Of a stretch of DNA of 64,000 nucleotides, positions 17,941-26,072 are shown piece after piece. Position 1 is the stretch's first letter, and every line of letters starts with the position of its first letter. Both the position numbers and the translations under genes were made by a program. Origin of the DNA: Clostridium frigidicarnis. Lineage in GTDB: Bacteria > Bacillota > Clostridia > Clostridiales > Clostridiaceae. Where the stretch lies: positions 124,001 to 188,000 of the forward strand of contig NZ_FOKI01000004.1 of assembly GCF_900111985.1 (NCBI RefSeq). Direction: 5' to 3'. The notes below the pieces were generated by a model, which was given only the letters and a program-made list of their open reading frames with translations, searched no databases and was not told the DNA's origin.

Positions 17941-19476
17941 ATGTCATTAAAAATGTTTAAGTTTATTGATGAGGTTATAGGCGTTTTGGAGAATTCTAAA
18001 GATGCTTTAGAAACAGCATCAGATGACCTGTCAATATTTTTTGAGCAACTAATAATTGAGAAAAATGAAGGATACTTAAATGTAAATTCCAGAGTTAAAA
18101 CTAAGGGTAGTTTAAAAGAAAAGATATTAAGAAATAATTACTACAATAAGTACAAGACACCAGAGGAGTTATTATCTAATTTATCTGATTTAATAGGGAT
18201 AAGATTAGAATGTAGATTTGTAGACGATGAAGCTAATATATATAAAATTATAAGAAAGTACTTTAACAAAATATATGATGATGGATTATATTATAATGCA
18301 TTGACACCTAATATAAGATTAGATTTAAGAGGAAAACAACCTCAAAAACAAAAAAATGGATTTAAAATTTATAGAATTGACGGAAAATATGAAGTTAATG
18401 ATATGTCAATAAATTTTGAACTTCAAATAAAATCTTTGGTTAATATATTTTGGGGAGAGATAGAACATAAAATAATATATAAAAATTATAATTATATGTT
18501 AGGTGATACATTTTTAAAGGATATTATGGGGTCTATAAAGAAAAACTTGTCAATGATAGATAACCAACTGCTTATAATTTTTAATCAATTTAACAATCAA
18601 AACACTATGAATCCACAAATAAGGAAAAATCAATCTGAAAAATTATTATCAAAAATAATTTATGATATATTTTCTACTAGAATGAAAAATAGTATAGGGT
18701 TTGTAGTAGATTTTAAAAAACCATGTGACACTATTATGAAATATATATTTAGAACAAATAATGTTGAGTATGTTGAGGAGTATGTGTCCACTATAACAAA
18801 AACAATTTCTAGGTTAAATGAAATATCACAAAACGAAATTGAATTTGACAAAGAAATAAAATTTGAAAGAGCAATAGAATTTAAGGATAATTTTTCGAAA
18901 TCTATAGGAGAACTTCTAGTAGAGTCAATAAATGAAGAATTTCAATGGAATTTGTTTTTTAGAATATTATTCACAATAGAAGAAGGAAATAACTGTGAGG
19001 ATCTTGAAAATTTTATTAGTTTCCTAAGAAATAGATTTTATTGCAATGAGGGATTTTTGAAATTGCCAATTGGTTTCACAGATGATGAAGCTTTAAATGT
19101 AAAAGAATGTTTTATGAACATTATTGCAGATAGTTTTAATAGATTAGATTCAATTGACTTTATATATGATGATAATTTAGATAAAATTAATGATGCAATA
19201 GAAAAGGTAATAGATTTGGTTAATGAGGATATAGAGGATTTCACACAGTGGCAAGAAAAAAAAGATATTTACACCAAAATGTTATCTCTTAAAATTTTAT
19301 CTATATTTAATGATAAGCTTAATATAGAAGATATAGAGGAGTTTATAAATAATTTAAATAGAAAATGTTGTAAAGAAGAACTAAGTGAATTATTATTTAG
19401 ATATTTAGATTATATGAATCTATTATCTAAAGTTAAACCAGAAGATTTCTTATCAATCTTAAATAAATCAGTTTAA
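17941..19476 (+). CDS. RelA/SpoT nucleotidyltransferase-domain protein, diverged, with long helical C-terminus
   Basis: 511 residues. Residues about 45-185 match the (p)ppGpp synthetase fold: SRVKTKGSLKEKI (50-62), DLIGIRLECRF (83-93), ELQIKS (160-165) and WGEIEHKIIYK (171-181). The motif that is usually GYRSxH reads NGFKIYR here (139-145), so the guanine-stacking Tyr is Phe and the Ser/His are lost, and synthetase activity is uncertain. No HD hydrolase, TGS or ACT domain is present. Residues 190-511 are acidic and helical without a known domain. GGAGG lies 5 bases before the ATG. The next gene starts 35 bases later and is probably co-transcribed. Confidence 0.8.
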   Translation: MSLKMFKFIDEVIGVLENSKDALETASDDLSIFFEQLIIEKNEGYLNVNSRVKTKGSLKEKILRNNYYNKYKTPEELLSNLSDLIGIRLECRFVDDEANIYKIIRKYFNKIYDDGLYYNALTPNIRLDLRGKQPQKQKNGFKIYRIDGKYEVNDMSINFELQIKSLVNIFWGEIEHKIIYKNYNYMLGDTFLKDIMGSIKKNLSMIDNQLLIIFNQFNNQNTMNPQIRKNQSEKLLSKIIYDIFSTRMKNSIGFVVDFKKPCDTIMKYIFRTNNVEYVEEYVSTITKTISRLNEISQNEIEFDKEIKFERAIEFKDNFSKSIGELLVESINEEFQWNLFFRILFTIEEGNNCEDLENFISFLRNRFYCNEGFLKLPIGFTDDEALNVKECFMNIIADSFNRLDSIDFIYDDNLDKINDAIEKVIDLVNEDIEDFTQWQEKKDIYTKMLSLKILSIFNDKLNIEDIEEFINNLNRKCCKEELSELLFRYLDYMNLLSKVKPEDFLSILNKSV

Positions 19477-19511
19477 TTAAAAATAAATTTTAGTAGTAAG
19501 GAGAGATTATT

Positions 19512-20069
19512 ATGGATATTATAGATTTTAATCAGCTTAAAAATAGGGCTAGAGATAAGGATGTAGACAAGTTTGAGGCATACATATATGATTTATATTA
19601 TTCATTATCTCAGGGTCAAATAACTATAAAAGATTTATATGAAAAAACAAATAAATACATGGCTGAAAACAATATATCTCAAGAGAAGTTTTTTAATATA
19701 CAAAAAGAAATGATGAAGAGATATGGATTTGATATGGATAATATAACTGAGCAAATGAAAGGATTAGGTGTTGATACATCAAGTCTTAATATGAACTTAG
19801 ATTATGAAAATATGAGAAAAAATATTAGTTTTCAGGAAAAATATAATGGGAAAATAAAAATTGAAAATTTCTCTTTGTATTCTATAAAAAACTCTTTAAA
19901 TAATGTAGAGATAATGCTAAATGAAAATAATATTATTATAAAAAGCGAAGGTAAAGTGAATTTAAGTGATTCTGAATTGAATGAATTTATATGTTCATAT
20001 AAAAAGGTAGTAGATGACAAAGAACTAAATGTGTCAATATTTGAAAATGTTAAAAGTTATAAATATTAA
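19512..20069 (+). CDS. Clostridial protein of unknown function (DUF3867-like)
   Basis: 185 residues after AAGGAGAG. The N-terminal 80 residues are helical (DFNQLKNRARDKDVDKFEAY, then NNISQEKFFNIQKEMMKRYG); the C-terminal half is strand-rich. From memory it resembles DUF3867, known only in Clostridium and relatives, not verified. It follows the RelA/SpoT-domain gene by 35 bases and is closed by a very strong terminator, so the two likely form an operon; a functional link is inference. Confidence 0.72.
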   Translation: MDIIDFNQLKNRARDKDVDKFEAYIYDLYYSLSQGQITIKDLYEKTNKYMAENNISQEKFFNIQKEMMKRYGFDMDNITEQMKGLGVDTSSLNMNLDYENMRKNISFQEKYNGKIKIENFSLYSIKNSLNNVEIMLNENNIIIKSEGKVNLSDSELNEFICSYKKVVDDKELNVSIFENVKSYKY

Positions 20070-20110
20070 GAAAACCAACCTCTTCTAGGAGAGGTTGGTT
20101 TTCTTAATAT
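20063..20110. terminator. Very strong (possibly bidirectional) terminator
   Basis: Near-perfect 21-bp stem: arms run 20063-20083 and 20090-20110 around a TCTAGG loop, ending TTTTCTTAATAT. It starts inside the last codons of the upstream gene. Confidence 0.88.
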
Positions 20111-20135
20111 AAAGTATTTTTAAAATTATCCGATG

Positions 20136-20225
20136 ACTACCACCTGTAAACACTTCACCCCTTTTACAAGGTGGTAGTTAACAGATGCTATGCCCCTTGA
20201 TTAACTCATATAATCTTCAGATAAG
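20136..20225 (+). repeat. Hairpin element A (related to element B at 20978)
   Basis: ACTACCACCT (20136-20145) plus GTAAA pairs with TTTAC plus AGGTGGTAGT (20169-20178), then a 3' tail AACAGATGCTATGCC from 20180, continuing TTGATTAACTCATATAATC. The tail aligns with that of element B (AATAGGTGCTACCAA, then TAGATTAGCTTATCTAAC). The stem sequences differ but the structure is kept. No open frame. It could be a mobile-element relic or a structured RNA. Confidence 0.55.
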
Positions 20226-20229
20226 TTTT

Positions 20230-20757
20230 TTATATATTTAAACAATTAAAAAGCTCATCAAAAGTTATATAAGTATTTTTTGAAATATGAATTAAGTTAT
20301 TAATAATTACATAAGCAAGTTTCTTATCTTCTATAGGATTAGTTACTTCATTTTTAACCCTATGAAATCTTATAATATTCTCTAAAGAATCGTATAAAGG
20401 ATCTATAATATTATCTTTAGAGCATTCATAGTTTCTAGAACTCATTTCAAAAAATATGTTTCTATAATTTTTAAGAAATTTATCTATGTTTGTATATAAT
20501 GTTCTAAGTTTATCTTTTAAAGATGAATTTGATAATTCAATTTTTTGGAGAGATAAGGTGATTTTATTCCAATCGGTTTCAAATATTTCCATTACCAAAT
20601 GTTCTTTGCTTGGAAAATAGTTATAAAATGTTCCTATAGCTATACCACATTGTTTTGTAATATCTCTTACATTTAATTTATAATATCCTTTTGATATTAA
20701 TTGTTTTTTTCCTTCATTAAGCAATTTGCTTCTAACATTCTCAATTATTTTAGGCAT
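20230..20757 (-). CDS. TetR/AcrR-family transcriptional repressor
   Basis: 175 residues. The N-terminal helix-turn-helix (about 10-55) is typical: GKKQLISKGYYKLNVRDI then CGIAIGTFYNYFPSKEHL. The C-terminal ligand domain is divergent. On the minus strand AAAGGAG lies about 6 bases before the ATG. A palindrome TGAACTATGTTCA 20 bases upstream of the start is a likely autoregulatory operator. The acetyltransferase/nitroreductase genes lie divergently, but I see no second clear operator copy before them. Confidence 0.9.
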   Translation of the reverse strand: MPKIIENVRSKLLNEGKKQLISKGYYKLNVRDITKQCGIAIGTFYNYFPSKEHLVMEIFETDWNKITLSLQKIELSNSSLKDKLRTLYTNIDKFLKNYRNIFFEMSSRNYECSKDNIIDPLYDSLENIIRFHRVKNEVTNPIEDKKLAYVIINNLIHISKNTYITFDELFNCLNI

Positions 20758-20777
20758 TATTATAACTCCTTTATTAA

Positions 20778-20790
20778 TGAACTATGTTCA
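20778..20790. promoter_or_regulatory. Putative TetR operator
   Basis: TGAACTATGTTCA, perfect 5-bp arms around TAT. On the minus strand it follows a TATAAT -10-like hexamer (plus 20793-20798) directly, so a bound repressor would block the start of tetR transcription. Confidence 0.5.
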
Positions 20791-20901
20791 AATTATATAA
20801 ATTAATAAGTCATTTTATATAAAATATAATCTGTAAATTTATGTTTTCTAGTATATTTTACTATTAATATGTGAAAAAAGTAAGCTATACCTTAGATTAT
20901 C

Positions 20902-20931
20902 TTGAAATATATATAAGAATCTGGCTATAAT
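20902..20931 (+). promoter_or_regulatory. Sigma-A-type promoter for the acetyltransferase gene
   Basis: TTGAAA (20902-20907), 18-base spacer, TATAAT (20926-20931). It predicts a ~200-base leader carrying hairpin element B before the gene at 21137. Confidence 0.55.
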
Positions 20932-20977
20932 ATAGAAAGAGTAAGTATATTCAATTGATAATACTGAAAGGTATACG

Positions 20978-21060
20978 ATTCTTAACATCTACATCCTTTT
21001 ATGAGGTGTAGAAGAATAGGTGCTACCAATCCTAGATTAGCTTATCTAACATTTAAGTGG
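20978..21060 (+). repeat. Hairpin element B (related to element A at 20136)
   Basis: ATTCTT plus TCTACATC (20978-20995) pairs with GAGGTGTAGA plus AGAAT (21003-21017); the tail AATAGGTGCTACCAA, then TAGATTAGCTTATCTAAC parallels element A. It sits in the predicted leader of the acetyltransferase gene, so a cis-regulatory RNA is possible. Confidence 0.5.
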
Positions 21061-21136
21061 GAAGAGCCGTTATATATTTTAAGTATTAAATATATATGTA
21101 TTGATTATATAATATTGAAATGAAAGGAATAAAGTC

Positions 21137-21643
21137 ATGATAGTTTTAAAAGATATAAATGAAGAAAATTGGGAAGATGTAGTTATGCTTAAACCAGAAA
21201 GCGGAAAGCATTTACAAGTTGTATATAGATTTGTAGATTCAGCATCCTACTCAATGGTGTGGGCATCAATGGACAAAAATTTGATTGCAAAGGCTATATA
21301 TAATGATGATGAACTTATAGGTTTTGTAATGTATGGATATTGTGATGAAATAAAGGGATATAAAATGTTTAACTTTTTTATAGATATTAAACATCAGGGT
21401 AAGGGGTATGGAAAAATGGCATTTGAAGTTATACTCTATACTATAAAGAAAATAAGCACTGGAAAGGATATATATCTTACATTTCATAATGATAATGAAA
21501 GAGCTAGAAAAATGTATATATCATATGGATTTGAAAACACAGGTAAAAGATTTAGATTGCCTAGTTCTGTTATAAAAGATGTATATGGGAATAATAAATA
21601 TGATGAAAATAACGATGAATACTTATATATATTAAAGTGTTAG
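21137..21643 (+). CDS. GNAT-family N-acetyltransferase (BltD/spermidine acetyltransferase-like)
   Basis: 168 residues. Transfers acetyl from acetyl-CoA to an amine. The acetyl-CoA pyrophosphate loop HQGKGYGKMA, the strand NFFIDIKHQG and the C-terminal ARKMYISYGFENTGK are typical GNAT motifs, and the order of ELIGFVMYG and FFID elements resembles BltD/PaiA-type polyamine acetyltransferases. Substrate assignment is tentative. AAAGGAAT precedes the ATG. It lies divergent from the TetR gene behind a good promoter and a structured leader. Confidence 0.85.
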   Translation: MIVLKDINEENWEDVVMLKPESGKHLQVVYRFVDSASYSMVWASMDKNLIAKAIYNDDELIGFVMYGYCDEIKGYKMFNFFIDIKHQGKGYGKMAFEVILYTIKKISTGKDIYLTFHNDNERARKMYISYGFENTGKRFRLPSSVIKDVYGNNKYDENNDEYLYILKC

Positions 21644-21814
21644 ATACAAGTACATCAGATTTGATTAAAATAAATACATTAATCTTAATGATTAGATAAA
21701 TTAAATTGAAAGTAACAAGAGAGATTAATTTTGAAATAGAAAAGTTAAAAGTTTTAATTAGTAATATTAGGCATGGAATAAAAATTATTAAATAAGATAA
21801 AAAGAGGATAAAAG

Positions 21815-22363
21815 ATGGATAACATAATTGAAGTAATAAAGAAAAGAAGAAGTATAAGAAAATTTAAAGAAAATCAAATAAAAGAGGAAGAATTAAATTT
21901 AATATTAGAGGCGGCAGTACATGCTCCAAGTGGACACAATGATCAGCCTTGGCATTTTACTGTAATTCAAAACAAAGAATTAATAGAAAAGATAAGTGAT
22001 TTATCAAAAGCTGAGATGGCTAAAAGTAATGAAGAATGGATAGCTAAAATAGGAAGTTCAAATAGAAGTATAGTACACAATGTGCCCACACTTATAATTG
22101 TATCAGGTAAAAAAGATTCATATTCACCATTAGTAGATTGTTCAGCAGCTGTAGAGAATATGATGTTAGAATCAACCAGTTTAAATATAGGAACATGTTG
22201 GCTAGGACTTGTAAATTATTTTTTTAAAATAGAGGAAGCAAAGGTGTTAAATATAAAAGATGGCTATGAACCGTACTATGCAGTAGGAATTGGATATATA
22301 TCCGATGAATGTAATATACATAGCATAAAGAGAAATGCAGATGTATTCACATATATAAAGTAA
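21815..22363 (+). CDS. Nitroreductase-family FMN oxidoreductase
   Basis: 182 residues. The N-terminal FMN-phosphate motif RRSIRKFK, SGHNDQPWHF and the C-terminal GTCWLGL and GIGYISDE are characteristic of the small NfsA/NfnB-like family, which uses FMN and NAD(P)H to reduce nitro, quinone or flavin substrates. The natural substrate is unknown. AGAGGATAAAAG precedes the ATG. The next gene starts 11 bases after its stop, so they form an operon. Confidence 0.88.
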   Translation: MDNIIEVIKKRRSIRKFKENQIKEEELNLILEAAVHAPSGHNDQPWHFTVIQNKELIEKISDLSKAEMAKSNEEWIAKIGSSNRSIVHNVPTLIIVSGKKDSYSPLVDCSAAVENMMLESTSLNIGTCWLGLVNYFFKIEEAKVLNIKDGYEPYYAVGIGYISDECNIHSIKRNADVFTYIK

Positions 22364-22374
22364 GGGAGATTACT

Positions 22375-22716
22375 ATGGATAAATTATTTGCAATACAAGG
22401 AACAGACTTTAATAAAAAAGATTATCAAGATGATTTAAATGAATTTTTAGATTTAATACCTATAATAGAAGATCTTCAAGATGAGTTAACACTAGAAAAA
22501 ATAGAGTGTGTCCAAATTAATGATTGTTGTGAAGAAACAAAGATGAATTATTTTTCAGAAATTCAAGGATTTATAGATGAGGATGATGAGTTTATATTAA
22601 AATCAGAATTGGATGCTAATAAAGGGGTCATGGAAGGAAAGCATTTAGACTTATTTGTTATAAGAATATACAAGTGTGTTAATTGTGGAAAATGGATAAT
22701 TGATATACTAGAATAA
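22375..22716 (+). CDS. 113-residue acidic protein with C-terminal CxxC, unknown function
   Basis: Starts 11 bases after the nitroreductase stop with GGGAG before the ATG. Very acidic N-terminal half; a Cys-Cys pair (NDCCEETK) near residue 50; C-terminal YKCVNCGKWIIDI resembles the C-terminus of the protein at 858-1274 (ICENCGDYIIEI). Possible metal- or redox-linked partner of the nitroreductase by position only. Confidence 0.72.
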   Translation: MDKLFAIQGTDFNKKDYQDDLNEFLDLIPIIEDLQDELTLEKIECVQINDCCEETKMNYFSEIQGFIDEDDEFILKSELDANKGVMEGKHLDLFVIRIYKCVNCGKWIIDILE

Positions 22717-22763
22717 TATACAAAGATATAAAAACCTATGGTATAAATGCTGAAATATATGAG

Positions 22764-22810
22764 ACTCACAAAATGTATGTTTAATAAAGAACATTTTGTG
22801 AGTTTTTTAT
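22764..22810 (+). terminator. Intrinsic terminator
   Basis: ACTCACAAAATGT (22764-22776) / ACATTTTGTGAGT (22791-22803), then TTTTTT. Confidence 0.9.
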
Positions 22811-23061
22811 ATTTAAAAATAAATTTAATGATATAATGTTGAATAGAGTTAATGTATAAAGTGATTTTTAGCTTCAGAGTGAGGTCATTAAAAAGAATGT
22901 ATTAATAAGGTTGAAATTTAGAAAAAATGATTTTGAACATGACAATCTGAACTATGGGAAAGTGGCGAGTTTTAAGTGAATTTATATTTACTTTATAAGG
23001 TTATTCTCAATAGTATATATGGGGTAAAATCACTGCATTGTATAAGAAAGGGAGTTTTTTT
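22811..23061. other. Intergenic region with degenerate repeat
   Basis: GTGATTTTTAGCTTCAGAGTG (from 22861) resembles GTGATTTTTAACTTCAAGTG at 51661, another trace of the dispersed intergenic repeats. No gene visible; ends in the AAAGGGAG ribosome binding site of the next gene. Confidence 0.4.
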
Positions 23062-24261
23062 GTGGAAAAGATTTATTATGAAAATCAATATATTAAGGAA
23101 TTTACAGCAAATATAGTTGATATAAATGAACTAGAGAATAAATTTCATATAGTTTTAGATAAAACAGCATTTTTCCCAGGGGGCGGAGGACAATTTTGTG
23201 ATACAGGAATAATAGAAAATGAAGTTGTATTAAATGTGTATGAAGAAAATGGAGTTGTATACCATATATTGGATGCAAAGCCTGGAAAAAATCAGGGGCT
23301 AAAATGTAACATTGATTGGGATAAAAGACAGGATGGAATGCATCAACATTTAGCTCAACATGTTATTTCAGGATGTTTTTATGAACTGTTTAATCAAAAT
23401 ACTGCAAGTTTTCATTTAGGAAGTGATTTTAGTACTGTAGATATAGTTGGAGAACTAGATGATGAAAGAGTAAAAAAAGTAGAAATTTATGCAAATGAAG
23501 TAATTAATAAGAATTTAGATGTGATGTCTTTTGTACCAACAAAACAAGAGTTACGTAAATTTAAATTAAGAAGAATTTTGCCAAAAACAAATGAGGAAAT
23601 AAGGGTTGTAAAAATAGGAGATTTAGATATAAATGCATGTTGCGGAGTTCATCCTAATAATACATTAGATCTTAGGATGATAAAAATAAAAAAATATGAA
23701 AAACATAAGGGAAACACAAGAATAGAGTTTTTAGCAGGAAAAAGGGCAATTAATGACTCATTAAAAAAAGATATGTTATATGGAGAGGTATGTAGATTTT
23801 TAAATAGCAGCGAAGACGAGACTATAAATAGAATAAAAAATTTAAATGATGATTTAAAAAGATTAATAGATGAGAATAAAAAGGCAAAGGATAAATTAAG
23901 TCAATATGAAATAAAAGAAATGATAGATAATGCACATAAAATTAAAGACTTAATAGTTATAAGTAAGGTGTACAAAAATGAAAATGCAAAGTATGTAAAT
24001 AAAGTTATTTCTAAACTTGTAGAAAATGAAAACACAATTGCATTAATGGCAATACAATCTATAGACAAAGTTAATCTTATATTTGGATGTTCGAAGAACA
24101 TAAAAAACATAACAATGAAAGATTTATTAAGTGATAGTATAACCCTTATTGATGGAAGAGGTGGTGGAAGTAATTTTCTAGCTCAAGGTGGTGGAAAGAA
24201 TAACAATAATTTAGATTCATGTATAGATTATGCAATTAATAAAATAAAAAGAGAAGCTTAA
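23062..24261 (+). CDS. Alanyl-tRNA editing protein, AlaX-L type with DHHA1 domain
   Basis: 399 residues from GTG 23062, 7 bases after AAAGGGAG; a TTG at 23038 in the same frame is less likely. It hydrolyses mischarged Ser- or Gly-tRNA(Ala) in trans. The N-terminal beta-barrel region has FFPGGGGQ; the zinc-site HxxxH is in HQHLAQH and the CxxxH in CCGVH; a coiled-coil (about 255-300) and a C-terminal DHHA1 domain with GRGGGS and AQGGG follow. This is the editing and C-terminal half of alanyl-tRNA synthetase without the catalytic core. Single-gene unit. Confidence 0.92.
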   Translation: MEKIYYENQYIKEFTANIVDINELENKFHIVLDKTAFFPGGGGQFCDTGIIENEVVLNVYEENGVVYHILDAKPGKNQGLKCNIDWDKRQDGMHQHLAQHVISGCFYELFNQNTASFHLGSDFSTVDIVGELDDERVKKVEIYANEVINKNLDVMSFVPTKQELRKFKLRRILPKTNEEIRVVKIGDLDINACCGVHPNNTLDLRMIKIKKYEKHKGNTRIEFLAGKRAINDSLKKDMLYGEVCRFLNSSEDETINRIKNLNDDLKRLIDENKKAKDKLSQYEIKEMIDNAHKIKDLIVISKVYKNENAKYVNKVISKLVENENTIALMAIQSIDKVNLIFGCSKNIKNITMKDLLSDSITLIDGRGGGSNFLAQGGGKNNNNLDSCIDYAINKIKREA

Positions 24262-24265
24262 ATAA

Positions 24266-24310
24266 AAAACACTACATAATAATTTATTTGTATTTATGTA
24301 GTGTTTTTGT
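24266..24310 (+). terminator. Intrinsic terminator
   Basis: AAAACACTACATAA / TTATGTAGTGTTTTT with a 14-base loop. Lies between convergent genes and may serve both. Confidence 0.75.
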
Positions 24311-24329
24311 TTATCTTTAAGAATGGGTT

Positions 24330-25688
24330 TTAACGGCTAAAATCTTTAACATAAGAAGTAACATAGCCGTGTGATTTTAGAGTATATATAATTTCATGTA
24401 AAGGTGAATTTTTTGAGTAATTAATGCTTAAATTGATATCACTATAAGTGATATCAATAAAATCAAATTCTATAGTAGGATGATAGTAAAAACTTGAAAG
24501 CTCATAAGGTAAGTGGTTAATTAGTCTTTTTATTATTGGCTCTGTGTTTAAATCTTTTACATAGCCAAGAGGCGTTGGGATGTATATAGTATTTTTTATA
24601 ATTTTTAGTGTAGTAAAACTAAAAATACTATAAGGTTGATAAATATATTGAAAATAATTTGAGGCTATGTCTAATTGCTCCTTAGTTGCATCATAATGAG
24701 GACTTTCAAAAAAGTCTAGAGGAATATTTAATGCGCTAGCTGTATCAATAGCCTTTTCAATAATTGATTTAGTTGATTCTAAATCATTATTACATTCTTT
24801 AGAAAATTCTGTTCCGGAAAAACTTTCCTCATTACAAAACTGATGAGTGTATCCATGCAGTCCTATAGAAGCACCTTGAAAAATAAGATTGTCCATAATA
24901 TTAATAAATGCTATATTTTGTAAGTTATTAATGGATAATAAATCATTATCAATGGATTTTTCAGGGCAAACATACCTAGGAACCCAAGATACGTGAAATT
25001 TTATATTATTTTCTTCTAAAAAGTTACCTATAACTTTTATTTTCATTATGTTTTTTTCGTCAGATATATAAGGGCTTGCCCCAAAATCTTCTAATCTTAA
25101 AAGTGCACAGGGACCGTTTAAAGATTTATCACATATATAACTAGGTTCTAATTTTGGAACAAAATTTATAATATTATCATTATAATAAAAACACGCTGTT
25201 AAATTAAATATTTTTTCTATATCTGATATAGATAAATAAGGGAGAGAGTCTATGGTCAAAATTTTTCCTCTCAAATAAAGAGTTTTATCTCCAACTTTAA
25301 AAGAATTATTATTTTTATTAATTGTTATATTATCTATTTCTATTGACGAATCATTGATTTTAAATTTAAAATCAAGGTAATGTGAAATTTTATCAATAGG
25401 AATATAATATCTTTGAGACTTTAAATATACTTGATTAGTTAAATTTAATGGCTTTCCTAACATACATATTTTTATATTATTGTCCTTAGAAGTTTTTGAA
25501 CATTCAAAATTTAATTTTGGAACATAAGGGGAAGAGTATAGATGTTTAGGCAGAATATTAGTTATAATTTTTCCGTTTTTAATTTTTACCCATCCCTGAA
25601 AGAAATTAAAGAAAGTAAGTGTTCCCAATATAGTAGTTATTAGCAGTAAAATAGCAATACAAGTATAAATATATCTTTTAAGTTTCAT
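24330..25688 (-). CDS. Membrane-anchored DUF2334 polysaccharide-deacetylase-like protein
   Basis: 452 residues with an N-terminal membrane anchor (about 8-30), so probably extracytoplasmic. Residues about 75-180 have two short strand-rich segments (YIPIDKISHYLDFKF, YLSISDIEKIF) like the copper-amine-oxidase N-terminal-type stalk domain. The rest matches the DUF2334 branch of polysaccharide deacetylases: RLEDFGA, HVSWVPRY, GLHGYTHQ, ESPHYDA. The likely role is deacetylation or remodelling of a surface glycan; catalytic metal ligands (Asp plus HxxxH-like) are plausible but not proven. It stands alone on the minus strand. Confidence 0.82.
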   Translation of the reverse strand: MKLKRYIYTCIAILLLITTILGTLTFFNFFQGWVKIKNGKIITNILPKHLYSSPYVPKLNFECSKTSKDNNIKICMLGKPLNLTNQVYLKSQRYYIPIDKISHYLDFKFKINDSSIEIDNITINKNNNSFKVGDKTLYLRGKILTIDSLPYLSISDIEKIFNLTACFYYNDNIINFVPKLEPSYICDKSLNGPCALLRLEDFGASPYISDEKNIMKIKVIGNFLEENNIKFHVSWVPRYVCPEKSIDNDLLSINNLQNIAFINIMDNLIFQGASIGLHGYTHQFCNEESFSGTEFSKECNNDLESTKSIIEKAIDTASALNIPLDFFESPHYDATKEQLDIASNYFQYIYQPYSIFSFTTLKIIKNTIYIPTPLGYVKDLNTEPIIKRLINHLPYELSSFYYHPTIEFDFIDITYSDINLSINYSKNSPLHEIIYTLKSHGYVTSYVKDFSR

Positions 25689-25867
25689 ATATATACCTCA
25701 TTTCATTTATCATATTGTAGTATAATATTTATTGTAATAGTAAATTAGTACATCATTTGAAACTTTTAAAAGATAATTTAAATGTGGAAAATAGATTATT
25801 AATATAAAATTTAAAATCTAAAGTAATTGAATAAATAGAAAAATGACTGTAAAAATATTGAAAATTA

Positions 25868-25896
25868 TTGAAGTATGTAGAATTGTATGATATAAT
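25868..25896 (+). promoter_or_regulatory. Strong sigma-A-type promoter
   Basis: TTGAAG (25868-25873), 17-base spacer, TATAAT (25891-25896). Predicted start near 25903, only ~60 bases before an intrinsic terminator. Confidence 0.6.
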
Positions 25897-25902
25897 AACA
25901 TG

Positions 25903-25990
25903 TGAAAATTGTATTATATACATTTAATATGAATTAATTTAGGCTATATAGATATGTGTTTAAGCCCTGATTCCATCAGGGTTTTTATTC
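25903..25990 (+). ncRNA. Predicted ~85-nt terminated transcript (small RNA or attenuated leader)
   Basis: The interval between the promoter above and the CCCTGA/TCAGGG terminator has no open frame. The segment GGCT (about 25942-25945) could pair with AGCC at the terminator base, a weak possible alternative fold. It lies 83 bases before the glycosyltransferase start codon, so either attenuation of that gene or an independent small RNA is possible. No known riboswitch class is recognised. Confidence 0.4.
25962..25988 (+). terminator. Intrinsic terminator upstream of glycosyltransferase gene
   Basis: CCCTGA (25965-25970) / TCAGGG (25976-25981) with flanking AAG/TTT, then TTTTTATT. Confidence 0.75.
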
Positions 25991-26072
25991 TATTGTAATT
26001 TATAGCTTATAATATATAACATAAGTATGTATTGGTTATTAAAAATATTTAAATATAGAGGGGAAGATCGTT

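Noticed and set aside
20936-21136. T-box or known metabolite riboswitch before the acetyltransferase gene
   Set aside because: No specifier-loop or T-box sequence, no terminator, and no match to known aptamer motifs.
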